Counted from the stretch's first letter, positions 1-6,941 are shown. The stretch: DNA of 9,458 nucleotides from Oscillospiraceae bacterium (GCA_900766795.1 CAAFWX010000307.1:1-9458), one strand, 5' to 3'. Notes: generated by a model not told the origin, from the sequence alone. Program-made: numbers and translations.

Positions 1-216
1 AACGTAGCGGCCGGGGGTGTCGTTTGCAACGCCGTTGAAGCGGTAGCGGATAACACGACCGTTAGCGCCGCTCTTTACGAAGCTGTAGCCGCCTGCGTTG
101 TTGGAGATGATAGCGCCGTACTCGGGAGAACCGAGGTAGTTTGCCCATGCCGAGGGTGTGTCGGGACGGGTGATGACATACTCTTTGTTGAGTTCATCGA
201 AATGACCGTAATTCAT
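1..216 (-). CDS. GH94 disaccharide phosphorylase (cellobiose phosphorylase-like), N-terminal fragment
   Basis: The first 72 codons of a gene that runs off the left edge. The start ATG (minus strand, 216-214) follows a GGAGGA ribosome site at 230-225 with 8 nt spacing. The protein begins MNYGHFDELNKEYVITRPDT and continues with NYLGSPEYGAIISNNAGGYS and a basic IRYRFN segment. This pattern (GHFD, EYVITRP-TP, NYLG, IISN-AGGYSF, RYR-N, PGRY) is the N-terminal beta-sandwich of GH94 phosphorylases. Known members split cellobiose, or related beta-glucosides, with phosphate to give a sugar-1-phosphate and a free sugar, in the cytoplasm. The exact substrate (cellobiose, cellodextrin, laminaribiose) cannot be read from this fragment because the catalytic domain lies outside. 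No signal peptide is visible, as expected. It is transcribed from the promoter at 284-312, divergently from the diguanylate cyclase. Confidence 0.88.
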   Translation of the reverse strand, partial: MNYGHFDELNKEYVITRPDTPSAWANYLGSPEYGAIISNNAGGYSFVKSGANGRVIRYRFNGVANDTPGRYV

Positions 217-244
217 TGTTAAAATCCTCCGTTGTTTATTATTT

Positions 245-274
245 CCGCGGCAGTGTTCCTCCCGCGGCAGTGTT
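245..274. repeat. Duplicated 13-mer in the GH94 mRNA leader
   Basis: CCGCGGCAGTGTT occurs at 245-257 and again, exactly, at 262-274, a 17-nt period. On the transcript strand it reads AACACTGCCGCGG twice, starting within a few bases of the predicted transcription start and ending about 30 nt before the GH94 start codon. Each copy contains the self-complementary CCGCGG, so the copies could also pair with each other. Between the copies lies GGGAGGAA, a Shine-Dalgarno-like stretch with no start codon after it. Confidence 0.6.
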
Positions 275-283
275 TATACCTCT

Positions 284-312
284 ATTATAGCAGTAAAACG
301 TTTACAATACAA
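284..312 (-). promoter_or_regulatory. Sigma-A promoter of the GH94 gene
   Basis: On the minus strand, TTGTAT (312-307) and a perfect TATAAT (289-284) are separated by 17 nt. Transcription would start near 277, giving a leader of about 60 nt before the GH94 start codon. Confidence 0.75.
293..305. promoter_or_regulatory. Candidate LacI-family operator in the GH94 promoter spacer
   Basis: The sequence GTAAAACGTTTAC contains the perfect palindrome AAACGTTT (296-303) around a central CG, and near-symmetric GTAAA flanks offset by one base. This resembles LacI/GalR-family operators and catabolite-responsive elements, which share a central CG. It sits wholly between the -35 and -10 of the GH94 promoter, where a bound repressor would block RNA polymerase. 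Which protein binds is unknown; no regulator gene is in the window. Confidence 0.45.
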
Positions 313-476
313 GGGCGGTGATTTACACAAATTTTTGTTCGTTTTTTTGTGCATAATGCAAGCGAAGATTAACCCACAGGCGAAATCGGAGCGCATTTGC
401 CGCAAAGCCGCCGCTCTGCAAGCAGACAGCGGGAGTATTATCCCCTTTTGCAAAGCGTTTCGCTGTCCCGCGACGA
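313..476. other. Non-coding core of the divergent GH94 / diguanylate cyclase region
   Basis: No gene is recognised between the two promoters. The stretch holds a 12-bp palindrome TCTGCAAGCAGA (415-426) and a longer inverted repeat GACAGCG (425-431) / CGCTGTC (461-467) just upstream of the diguanylate cyclase -35 box. These could be activator sites or chance. An open frame across 274-528 on the minus strand runs through the plus-strand promoter and looks like no known protein. Confidence 0.4.
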
Positions 477-506
477 TTGACAAAGGGCGGGAAAATGTGC
501 TATAAT
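477..506 (+). promoter_or_regulatory. Strong promoter of the diguanylate cyclase gene
   Basis: A perfect TTGACA (477-482) and a perfect TATAAT (501-506) are separated by 18 nt. A TG at 498-499 one base before the -10 gives an extended -10. Transcription should start near 513, about 33 nt before the ATG at 546. Confidence 0.85.
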
Positions 507-545
507 ATCCACATACAATACTTTCCATGAAAGGGACGAAAAGCT

Positions 546-2096
546 ATGTATTCCTGCATACTTAACATAACCGTAGTCAGCGGCTGCGACAGGCTTCGTG
601 AAATTATCGAAAACACTCCGACCCTCGAGGATTGCAGCGTGACGATAAGCACCGTTCCTGCGCTCACCGAGAAGATAAACAGGCTCGACTCCGCCGTAAT
701 CTTTGACGGACCGGAGCGCTACAACCAAGGTATAGAATATGTTGGCGAAAAGGCGCTTGCCGTTCTTGTGACGGATGCTGCGCAGCTGAGCGCCGCACTG
801 GGCGCTGTCAGCAGAAAGCCCGACGACCTCTGGGCGGACAGCACCGCACAGTTCTGCGCCGAGCGGCTTATCGCGGGAATGAAGCAGAGCTTTGACTTCC
901 GTATACAGACAATTTGCTTTAACACCGCTTTCGACAGCATTCCCGACCTTGTGTGGTTCAAGGACGTAAAGGGCGCTCACCTTATCGTCAACAACGGCTT
1001 CTGCGACGCGGTTGCAAAGACAAAAGAGCAGATATACAAGCAGGGTCACTATTACATATGGGATATCCCCCGCGAGGAATACGAGCAGGGCGACTATGTG
1101 TGCCTCGAATCCGAGGAGGTAGTTATGAAAGCCCGCGAAACCTGCCTGTTTGACGAAAAGGTAAAGACCAAACGCGGAATGCGTAAATTCAAGACCTATA
1201 AGTCCCCGCTGATTGACGAAAACGGCGAGATATTCGGCACCTGCGGAGTCGCAAACGACGTCACCATTCAGCAGAACATAAACTCCGAGCTGGAGGTAAT
1301 TCTCGACAGTATGCCCTTTGCGGTGCTGATAAAGGACGAGAAGGACGACGTTATTGCCGCAAACAGCCTGTTCACCGAATACTTCCCCGACTTTTCGGGA
1401 ATCGTCGGCACGAACATTTCTACATGGAAGAACCTTGTGATGCGCGGAAAGCTGGACGACAGCGAGGTGGTTGTTCCCACCGAAAACGGCATGATAGTGC
1501 TGGGCTGCCGCGAAAAGCCGATAACAAGCATTTTCGGCGAGCAGATTGGCTGCGTAATCATTCTCTCAGACATCACCGAGAGCAATCGCCGCCAGCCCCC
1601 TGCCGCAAAGAACACCGACACTGACCCGCTGACGGGGCTTTTTGACCGCAGAAAGCTCGAGTCGCTTGCAGCGGAGGTAAAAACCTCGAATGCGCTTGCT
1701 GTTGTAGCCCTGGACCTCGACAACCTCAAGCGGATAAACGAAGAATTTGGCACCAGACTTGGCGACAATGCGCTCACCGACACCGCGAAGCTTATCAAGG
1801 CATGCTTCGCCGAGGACGTAATATTGCGGCTGGGCGGTGATGAGTTTGCCGTTGTCGTGACGAGAAACGCAACAGCCGAAGAGCTTTCGGAGCAGTCCGA
1901 GGAACTGATTCTCGTACTTAAGGAGCACTTCTCCGACATCGAGCAGCTTAAAGGCTTAAGCGCCAGCGCGGGAATTTCCGTCTGCCCCGAGGGCGCGGAC
2001 AGAAACATCAACAAGCTGATAAGACAATGCGAAAACGCTCTCGCGCAGGCAAAAAGCGCAGACGGCGGAAAGGCGGTTGTTTTCAGCGCCGTTTAA
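546..2096 (+). CDS. PAS-PAS-GGDEF diguanylate cyclase
   Basis: A 516-residue protein predicted to make the second messenger c-di-GMP from two GTP. The start has AAAGGGA (530-536) 9 nt upstream. Residues 1-110 form an alpha/beta region of unknown family, faintly receiver-like (a strand ending in Asp54, but no clear acidic pocket). PAS domains follow at about 125-240 (SIPDLVWFKD opening, KSPLIDENGEIFG closing) and 246-345 (SMPFAVLIKDEKDDVIAANS). The catalytic domain spans about 358-514: it opens with DPLTGLFDRRKLE, has DLDNLKRIN (metal Asp390, base-contact Asn398), Asp407, and an intact RLGGDEF with GGDEF at 430-434. Catalysis is therefore expected. The inhibitory RxxD site before GGDEF reads FAED (421-424), so its Arg is missing and product feedback is probably weak. 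No membrane segment is seen, so it is likely a cytosolic sensor; the PAS ligands are unknown. It stands as a single-gene unit ended by the terminator at 2122-2162. Confidence 0.93.
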   Translation: MYSCILNITVVSGCDRLREIIENTPTLEDCSVTISTVPALTEKINRLDSAVIFDGPERYNQGIEYVGEKALAVLVTDAAQLSAALGAVSRKPDDLWADSTAQFCAERLIAGMKQSFDFRIQTICFNTAFDSIPDLVWFKDVKGAHLIVNNGFCDAVAKTKEQIYKQGHYYIWDIPREEYEQGDYVCLESEEVVMKARETCLFDEKVKTKRGMRKFKTYKSPLIDENGEIFGTCGVANDVTIQQNINSELEVILDSMPFAVLIKDEKDDVIAANSLFTEYFPDFSGIVGTNISTWKNLVMRGKLDDSEVVVPTENGMIVLGCREKPITSIFGEQIGCVIILSDITESNRRQPPAAKNTDTDPLTGLFDRRKLESLAAEVKTSNALAVVALDLDNLKRINEEFGTRLGDNALTDTAKLIKACFAEDVILRLGGDEFAVVVTRNATAEELSEQSEELILVLKEHFSDIEQLKGLSASAGISVCPEGADRNINKLIRQCENALAQAKSADGGKAVVFSAV

Positions 2097-2114
2097 TCGC
2101 TGACAAATCAATAA

Positions 2115-2162
2115 CAAAAAATTGTGCGGTGTGCCCTGTGGCAGCACCGCACAAAGTTTTTT
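2115..2162. terminator. Bidirectional terminator between convergent genes
   Basis: TTGTGCGGTG (2122-2131) pairs exactly with CACCGCACAA (2145-2154). The stem extends through TGCC (2132-2135) / GGCA (2140-2143) with one bulged G, around a CTGT loop. Six T (2157-2162) follow on the plus strand, ending the diguanylate cyclase transcript. Seven A (2115-2121) precede it, giving a U-tract for the sugar kinase transcript on the minus strand. Confidence 0.9.
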
Positions 2163-2177
2163 CGTAAATTCGTAAAA

Positions 2178-3077
2178 TCAGAGCGTGCCCAACAGCTCCA
2201 TGATTTTTTCCCTTACAGCAAGCCCGTCGGAAAAGGCTGTGGCACCTCCCGCTGCTGTTCCCAACTTCAGCGCGTATTCGTAGTCGCCGTCAAGCGCCCC
2301 TGCGAGAAAGCCTGCCACCATTGAATCGCCCGCGCCGACGGAGTTTTTCACCTCGCCCCTGCACACGCCGCAGCGGTGCTTTTTCCCGTGCTCGTCAATC
2401 AGCATTGCGCCGTCGCCTGCCATCGAAACAAGCACGTTTTTCGCTCCCATCTCCTGCAATTTTCTTGCGCATTTCTCGATTTGCTCGTCTGCGTCAAGCG
2501 CCATTCCAAACATCTCGCTGAGTTCTTCGTTGTTCGGCTTTATCAGAAAGGGCTTGAATTTCAGAACGTTCAGAAGAAGCTTGTTTGTCGCGTCAACCAC
2601 CACCCTGATTTCCTTTTCGGAGAGCCGCTCAAGTATCCGCTCATACATATCTGCGGGCAGCGACGCGGGAATGCTCCCCGCCAGAATCAGCGTGTCGCCG
2701 TCCGAAATCCCGTCCAGCTTCTCGTACAGCGCTGCGATTGCGTTTTCGCTGATGTCGGGTCCCTGCGCGTTGATTTCGGTTTCCTCTGCGGACTTTATCT
2801 TCACGTTTATGCGGGAGCTGCCCTTTTCCAGACGAACAAAATCCGCCGCGATTCCCATGGCTGCAACGCCCTTTTCGATAGCCTCGCCCGTGAAGCCTGC
2901 CGTGAAGCCCAGCGCCCTTGACGCGAGTCCAAGCTCTTTGAGCACGATGGAAACATTGATTCCCTTGCCGCCGAAATAGAGTTCCTCACGCTGCGAGCGG
3001 TTTGTGACTCCAAGCTTTATCTGCCCCGTGTGAACAACATAGTCGATGGCGGGGTTGAACGTCACTGTGTATATCAT
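2178..3077 (-). CDS. fruK: 1-phosphofructokinase (PfkB family, FruK-like)
   Basis: A 299-residue sugar kinase of the ribokinase/PfkB fold, normal length for FruK/LacC. It is predicted to phosphorylate fructose-1-phosphate to fructose-1,6-bisphosphate with ATP in the cytoplasm. The start is ATG 3077-3075, with GGAGG (3091-3087) 9 nt upstream. An in-frame ATG at 3164 is rejected because it lies upstream of the promoter and adds residues not seen in the family. The protein opens MIYTVTFNPAIDYVV (Asp12 in the sugar site) and has the glycine motif GGKGINVS (36-43). The phosphosugar-binding RINVKIK lies at 89-95, ILAGSIP at 131-137 and FLIKPNNEELSE at 177-188. The PfkB signature NSVGAGDSMVAGF (245-257) carries the catalytic base Asp251. 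Tagatose-6-phosphate kinase (LacC) is the main alternative. There is no fructose PTS or DeoR regulator beside it, unlike the usual fruRKA operon. Confidence 0.85.
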   Translation of the reverse strand: MIYTVTFNPAIDYVVHTGQIKLGVTNRSQREELYFGGKGINVSIVLKELGLASRALGFTAGFTGEAIEKGVAAMGIAADFVRLEKGSSRINVKIKSAEETEINAQGPDISENAIAALYEKLDGISDGDTLILAGSIPASLPADMYERILERLSEKEIRVVVDATNKLLLNVLKFKPFLIKPNNEELSEMFGMALDADEQIEKCARKLQEMGAKNVLVSMAGDGAMLIDEHGKKHRCGVCRGEVKNSVGAGDSMVAGFLAGALDGDYEYALKLGTAAGGATAFSDGLAVREKIMELLGTL

Positions 3078-3086
3078 ATCAAATAA

Positions 3087-3091
3087 CCTCC
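3087..3091 (-). promoter_or_regulatory. Ribosome binding site fixing the fruK start
   Basis: GGAGG on the minus strand (3091-3087), 9 nt before ATG 3077. It selects the 299-residue form over the longer in-frame ATG at 3164. Confidence 0.85.
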
Positions 3092-3107
3092 CGAATTTCC
3101 AAAAAAG

Positions 3108-3122
3108 ATTGTCACCGACAAT
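3108..3122. promoter_or_regulatory. Candidate operator at the fruK transcription start
   Basis: ATTGTC (3108-3113) and GACAAT (3117-3122) form a perfect 6-bp inverted repeat around ACC. It abuts the -10 box and covers the predicted start, a typical repressor position. The regulator is not identifiable. Confidence 0.4.
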
Positions 3123-3151
3123 AAGATACCATAATCCCGCAAAAAAATCAA
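3123..3151 (-). promoter_or_regulatory. Promoter of the fruK gene
   Basis: On the minus strand, TTGATT (3151-3146) and TATCTT (3128-3123) are 17 nt apart, with a TG one base before the -10 (extended -10). The start would fall near 3116, about 39 nt before the ATG at 3077. Confidence 0.65.
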
Positions 3152-3248
3152 GCCTCTGAAACAAGGGCAGTGCAAATCACTCAGCACGATTTGTTCATTT
3201 TCACAATACCGCCCCTTTATTGCCCCGCCGATTTTTTTGCCCGCGCAC

Positions 3249-3277
3249 TTGATTTAGCTGCGAAAATAGGTTATAAT
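3249..3277 (+). promoter_or_regulatory. Promoter of the ABC exporter operon
   Basis: TTGATT (3249-3254) and a perfect TATAAT (3272-3277) are 17 nt apart. Transcription should start near 3284, about 26 nt before the first ABC gene. It diverges from the fruK promoter, with under 100 bp between their -35 boxes. Confidence 0.75.
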
Positions 3278-3309
3278 TAGGAAACAAAAACTTATCGAAA
3301 GGAGAACCA

Positions 3310-5109
3310 ATGAAACCAAAAGACAAACCATCCGCTTTCTCCAACGCGTTTTATATGCTGAAGCTTTTGTGGCAGGGTCACAAGGGCTACGTTCTCTACA
3401 CCTTCATCAAGGAATTTACGGAGAACGTGTTCTGGACAGTTTTCTCGGTTTGGCTGACAGAGTGGATTTATCTCGCCATTGAGAACAAGACCCCGTTCAC
3501 GGTGCTGGCGTCGTTTGTCGGCGCAATGTGTATCGGACACGTCTGCATACACATCACCTGCGCGATTCATCAGCTCTGCGAAAAGCAGTTTCTTCCCGAG
3601 ATTTACCGAAACTTTTATAAGCGCGTCATCAACAAGTCGCTCTCGATGGAATACACCCGCTTCGAGGAGCCTGACTTCTACGACAAATACACCCGCGCGC
3701 TGTCGGAAACGCAGATTCGCGGCAGCAGTATTCTCTACTGCGCGGCAGAGATGATAGCAAGCATTGCCTCGGTGATTACCGCAGCGATTATCGTTGCGGA
3801 CGTTGACCCCGTGCTGCTGATTTTTGTCGTGCCGATGGTGTTAATTTCGCTGTTCTTCGGAAAGAAAACAGGGCTTCTCTACTACAATCTGGATATGACA
3901 AACACCCGCGACGGGCGCATGGCAAGCTACGCCAAGCGCGTTTTCTATGAAAAGAAATATGCGGGGGAAATTCGCCTTTTCGGAATCGGAAAGCTGCTTT
4001 TGAAAAACCAAGAAAAAGCATATGCCGAAATGCAAAAGCGCACCCGTGAGGTGCGCCGCCAAATCTCGGCGCTCGAAATCACAAAGTGGCTTTTGTTCAC
4101 CGTACTTTCGACGGTGCTCCCCTATCTGTACATTGCGTTTGTGCTTCAGTCGCAGGACGCGGGCACGGCGGTGTATGTTGCGATGATTCCCGCTTTGAGC
4201 ACGCTTTCGTGGCGCACGTCGGATTCGGTGGAGCTTGTGGTTATGCTCATAAAGGAAAGCAACTTCGTCACAAACCTGCGTGAGTTTCTCGCCTATGAGC
4301 CGCAGGTTAAAACGCAGCAGAAGCCCGCTCCCGCCCTCGGCGATATCGAGATAAAAGACATGAGCTTCACCTATAAGGGCGCACAAAAGCCTACCCTGCA
4401 CGACATAAACATGACCGTGCGCAAAGGCGAAAAGATTGCGATTGTGGGTCACAACGGCGCGGGAAAAACCACTCTCGTGAAGCTTATCATGGGGCTTTAT
4501 CCCGCAACACAGGGCGAAATCAGAATAAGCGGCGAGGACATTTCCGAGTTTGAGCCGAAGTCGTTCCACAGCCGCTTCGGAACGGTGTTTCAGGACTTGC
4601 AGGTGTTTGCGCTTCCGCTGTCGCACAACGTGCTTATGAGAAAGCCGAAAAACGACGAGGAGCGCGCACTGGTGGAGGATTCCCTGCGCAAAGCGCAGTT
4701 TGGGGACAAGCTGGACACGCTCGAAAAGGGAATCGACACCATGGTGACAAAGGAGTTTGACGAAGACGGCATGGGGCTGTCGGGCGGCGAAGCGCAGAAG
4801 ATTGCGATTGCGAGGGTGTTCGCGCGTAAGCCCGACATAGTGATACTGGACGAACCGTCCTCCGCGCTCGACCCCATCTCCGAATACAATATGTACCGCA
4901 ACATGCTCACCGCCGCAGAGGGCGAAACCGTCATTTTCATCAGCCACCGACTTTCCGCCACGCGCGACGCCGACCGAATCTACATGTTTGAAAACGGCAC
5001 GATAATCGAGCAGGGCACCCATGACGAGCTGCTGAATCAAAACGGGAAGTATGCGCAGATGTGGAAGCTTCAGGCGCAGAACTATCTTGCAAAGGAGGCG
5101 GGAATATGA
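3310..5109 (+). CDS. ABC exporter half-transporter, first subunit (fused membrane and ATPase domains)
   Basis: A 599-residue type-IV (ABCB/MsbA-like) exporter polypeptide, predicted in the cytoplasmic membrane. The start has AAAGGAG (3298-3304) 5 nt upstream. Hydrophobic segments lie roughly at 27-57, 61-86, 141-184 (two helices), 257-280 and 286-300. The ATPase domain follows from about 345: Walker A GHNGAGKTT (380-388), Q-loop Gln428, signature LSGGE (490-494), Walker B IVILDE (510-515, with catalytic Glu515), and the H-loop His546 in ISHRLS. All catalytic residues are present; the signature ends in Glu rather than the usual Gln. It overlaps the next, paralogous gene by 3 bases (ATGA) and the two most likely assemble as a heterodimer. 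The substrate is unknown: no precursor peptide, protease or modification enzyme is nearby. Drug, lipid or peptide export are all possible. Confidence 0.92.
   Translation: MKPKDKPSAFSNAFYMLKLLWQGHKGYVLYTFIKEFTENVFWTVFSVWLTEWIYLAIENKTPFTVLASFVGAMCIGHVCIHITCAIHQLCEKQFLPEIYRNFYKRVINKSLSMEYTRFEEPDFYDKYTRALSETQIRGSSILYCAAEMIASIASVITAAIIVADVDPVLLIFVVPMVLISLFFGKKTGLLYYNLDMTNTRDGRMASYAKRVFYEKKYAGEIRLFGIGKLLLKNQEKAYAEMQKRTREVRRQISALEITKWLLFTVLSTVLPYLYIAFVLQSQDAGTAVYVAMIPALSTLSWRTSDSVELVVMLIKESNFVTNLREFLAYEPQVKTQQKPAPALGDIEIKDMSFTYKGAQKPTLHDINMTVRKGEKIAIVGHNGAGKTTLVKLIMGLYPATQGEIRISGEDISEFEPKSFHSRFGTVFQDLQVFALPLSHNVLMRKPKNDEERALVEDSLRKAQFGDKLDTLEKGIDTMVTKEFDEDGMGLSGGEAQKIAIARVFARKPDIVILDEPSSALDPISEYNMYRNMLTAAEGETVIFISHRLSATRDADRIYMFENGTIIEQGTHDELLNQNGKYAQMWKLQAQNYLAKEAGI
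5091..5098 (+). promoter_or_regulatory. Ribosome binding site fixing the second ABC gene start
   Basis: AAAGGAGG lies inside the last codons of the first ABC gene, 7 nt before ATG 5106. It rules out the in-frame ATG at 5061, which would add 15 non-conserved residues. Confidence 0.88.
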
Positions 5110-6932
5110 GCGAAAAAAAGGAGCAGAAGCTTGGCATAAAGCGGCTGATTGCAAATGTGTTTTATGTCGTGAAATATGTCCAAACTCACGACAAAACGCT
5201 TGCCGCAACCTACATAATCAGCGCCGCCGTACCCTCGGCGCTCAGCACCTTTGTGGACACCTTCCTGCTGATGGCGATAATAAACGAGCTTACTGCCGGC
5301 GCGGATATCTCAAAAATCGTCATGCTTCTCGCGGGGATTCTGGGCGTTAGCACCGTGCAGTTTGTGCTGCGAATAGGGCTGGAGAACGCATTCTATGTCC
5401 GCATGGTCGGGGTGTCGGGAAAGATTCAGCGCGAGCTTATGCAAAAAGCGCAGCTTATTGATTTGAAGTGCTATGACATTCCCGACTACTATAACGACTT
5501 TGTTATCGCGGGCTCGCAGTCGGTGGAGATGATAAACAAAGCAATAAGAAGCGTAGGGCAGCTGGCTTCAAGCTTTCTTTCCATGCTGGTTGCGGGAACG
5601 CTGATTCTGGTTGTGAACCCTGTCGTTGCTATATTCCCCGTGGTCGGATTTCTGATAAACATTTTCACGAGATTTGCGATAACAAAGCTGGAGTATCAAT
5701 ACGAAACCGAGAAGATAAGGATAGGGCGTAAAGCGGACTACTCCAAGCGCGTTTTCTATCAGCCCGAGTATGCAAAGGAGATAAAGCTTTCGGGTATCGA
5801 GGAGGCGCTGATAGAACAGTATGACGAGGCAATTAACGAGGAGCGGAAAATGGCGCTGCATTACAGCCTGAAAATCCTGCCGCTGACGCTCATGAACTGG
5901 ATTGGCACTTTCACTCTCTGCCAGTTCTACGCCGTACCTGTTTATCTAGCCTACCTTGCAATTGAAAAGCAGAGTATTGAGCTTGGCGAGGTGGCTTCGC
6001 TGAAAAACGCCTCCAACCGCATAAAGCAGATTCTTGACGCAATGAACTATGCTCTGGTGGATTTCCAGAAGGTCGGGCAGTATGCCGAGCGCTTCCGCCG
6101 CTTCATGGACTACGAGGTAAACATTGAGGGCTGCGCGGGCACGCAGCCGATTCCGACAGACAGCACGCTCTCGCTGAACAACGTCAGCTTCAAATACAAG
6201 GACAGCGACAAATACGTCCTGCGCAATGTGAGCATGACCATACGCAAGGGCGAAAAGATTGCCCTTGTCGGAGAAAACGGCGCGGGAAAATCCACGCTCA
6301 TCAAGCTTATCATGCGGCTGTATGACGTCACCGAGGGCAGCATAACCTTTGGCGGCACAGACATCAGAGAACTTAACACCAAGGAATACCGCAGGCAGAT
6401 TGGCGCGGTTTTTCAGGACTTTCAGATATACAGCGCGACGCTCGCCGAAAACGTTAAGATGGACTTTACCAACGACAGCGACAGCGAGAGAATAACCGAA
6501 GCGCTGTGCCGCGCGGATTTCTCGCAAAAGCTTGACAAGCTGACGGGCGGAATATCCACGGAGCTTACGAAGGAATTTTCCGACGACGGCACAATGCTTT
6601 CGGGCGGTGAAGCGCAGAAGGTTGCAATCGCGCGTATGTTCCTGCGGGATATGCCTGTGGCAATTCTTGACGAGCCTTCCTCCGCGCTTGACCCCATTGC
6701 GGAATACCGTCTGAACCAAAGCATGATTCGCAACGCGGAAAATCAGGCTGTTATTCTCATCTCGCACCGCCTGTCAACCACGCGCGACGCGGACAAGATA
6801 ATTCTCCTCGAAAACGGAAGCATTTCCGAAAGCGGAACCCACGCGCAGCTTCTCGAAAATGGCGGCACCTACGCAAAGATGTGGAACGTGCAGGCGGAAA
6901 AGTACTGCACCGAAATCTACGCGAAAAGCTGA
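5106..6932 (+). CDS. ABC exporter half-transporter, second subunit (fused membrane and ATPase domains)
   Basis: A 608-residue paralogue of the preceding gene with the same domain order. Its ATG (5106-5108) overlaps the TGA of that gene, so translation is probably coupled and subunit amounts matched. Hydrophobic segments lie near 31-60, 70-90, 150-190 (two helices) and 257-285. The ATPase domain begins near 355: Walker A GENGAGKST (389-397), Gln437 in VFQDFQ, signature LSGGE (498-502), Walker B VAILDE (518-523, Glu523) and His554 in ISHRLS. Conserved pieces shared with the partner include KRVFY before a KEIKL/GEIRL coupling segment, SGGEAQK and DEPSSALDP. Both partners keep the catalytic Glu and His, so neither ATP site looks degenerate, unlike many heterodimeric exporters. 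The substrate is not identifiable from sequence. Transcription ends at the hairpin 6951-6980. Confidence 0.92.
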   Translation: MSEKKEQKLGIKRLIANVFYVVKYVQTHDKTLAATYIISAAVPSALSTFVDTFLLMAIINELTAGADISKIVMLLAGILGVSTVQFVLRIGLENAFYVRMVGVSGKIQRELMQKAQLIDLKCYDIPDYYNDFVIAGSQSVEMINKAIRSVGQLASSFLSMLVAGTLILVVNPVVAIFPVVGFLINIFTRFAITKLEYQYETEKIRIGRKADYSKRVFYQPEYAKEIKLSGIEEALIEQYDEAINEERKMALHYSLKILPLTLMNWIGTFTLCQFYAVPVYLAYLAIEKQSIELGEVASLKNASNRIKQILDAMNYALVDFQKVGQYAERFRRFMDYEVNIEGCAGTQPIPTDSTLSLNNVSFKYKDSDKYVLRNVSMTIRKGEKIALVGENGAGKSTLIKLIMRLYDVTEGSITFGGTDIRELNTKEYRRQIGAVFQDFQIYSATLAENVKMDFTNDSDSERITEALCRADFSQKLDKLTGGISTELTKEFSDDGTMLSGGEAQKVAIARMFLRDMPVAILDEPSSALDPIAEYRLNQSMIRNAENQAVILISHRLSTTRDADKIILLENGSISESGTHAQLLENGGTYAKMWNVQAEKYCTEIYAKS

Positions 6933-6941
6933 CTTCCCCGA

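Noticed and set aside
425..471. Inverted repeat GACAGCG/CGCTGTC considered as a terminator or structured RNA
   Set aside because: It lies upstream of the plus promoter and also upstream of the minus promoter, so it is probably not transcribed from either; the loop is 29 nt and there is no T-tract. At most it is a protein site.
274..528. Possible small gene (84 codons, minus strand) in the divergent intergenic region
   Set aside because: It covers the near-perfect diguanylate cyclase promoter and ends in the GH94 promoter, lacks a ribosome site, and looks like nothing known.
1268..2014. Open frame of 248 codons on the minus strand inside the diguanylate cyclase
   Set aside because: Antisense to the GGDEF domain; Ser-rich low-complexity translation without any family likeness.
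3078..3164. N-terminal extension of the sugar kinase to ATG 3164
   Set aside because: The extension overlaps the kinase promoter, and the GGAGG site points to ATG 3077, where family homology starts.
5061..5105. N-terminal extension of the second ABC subunit to ATG 5061
   Set aside because: ATG 5106 has AAAGGAGG at ideal spacing and the usual ATGA stop-start overlap; the extra residues are read out of frame from the first ABC gene.
3841..5208. Long open frame (455 codons) on the minus strand across the two ABC genes
   Set aside because: It is antisense to strongly conserved ABC transporter codons, has no ribosome site or recognisable domain, and its composition (His, Arg and Leu rich) is typical of a shadow frame.
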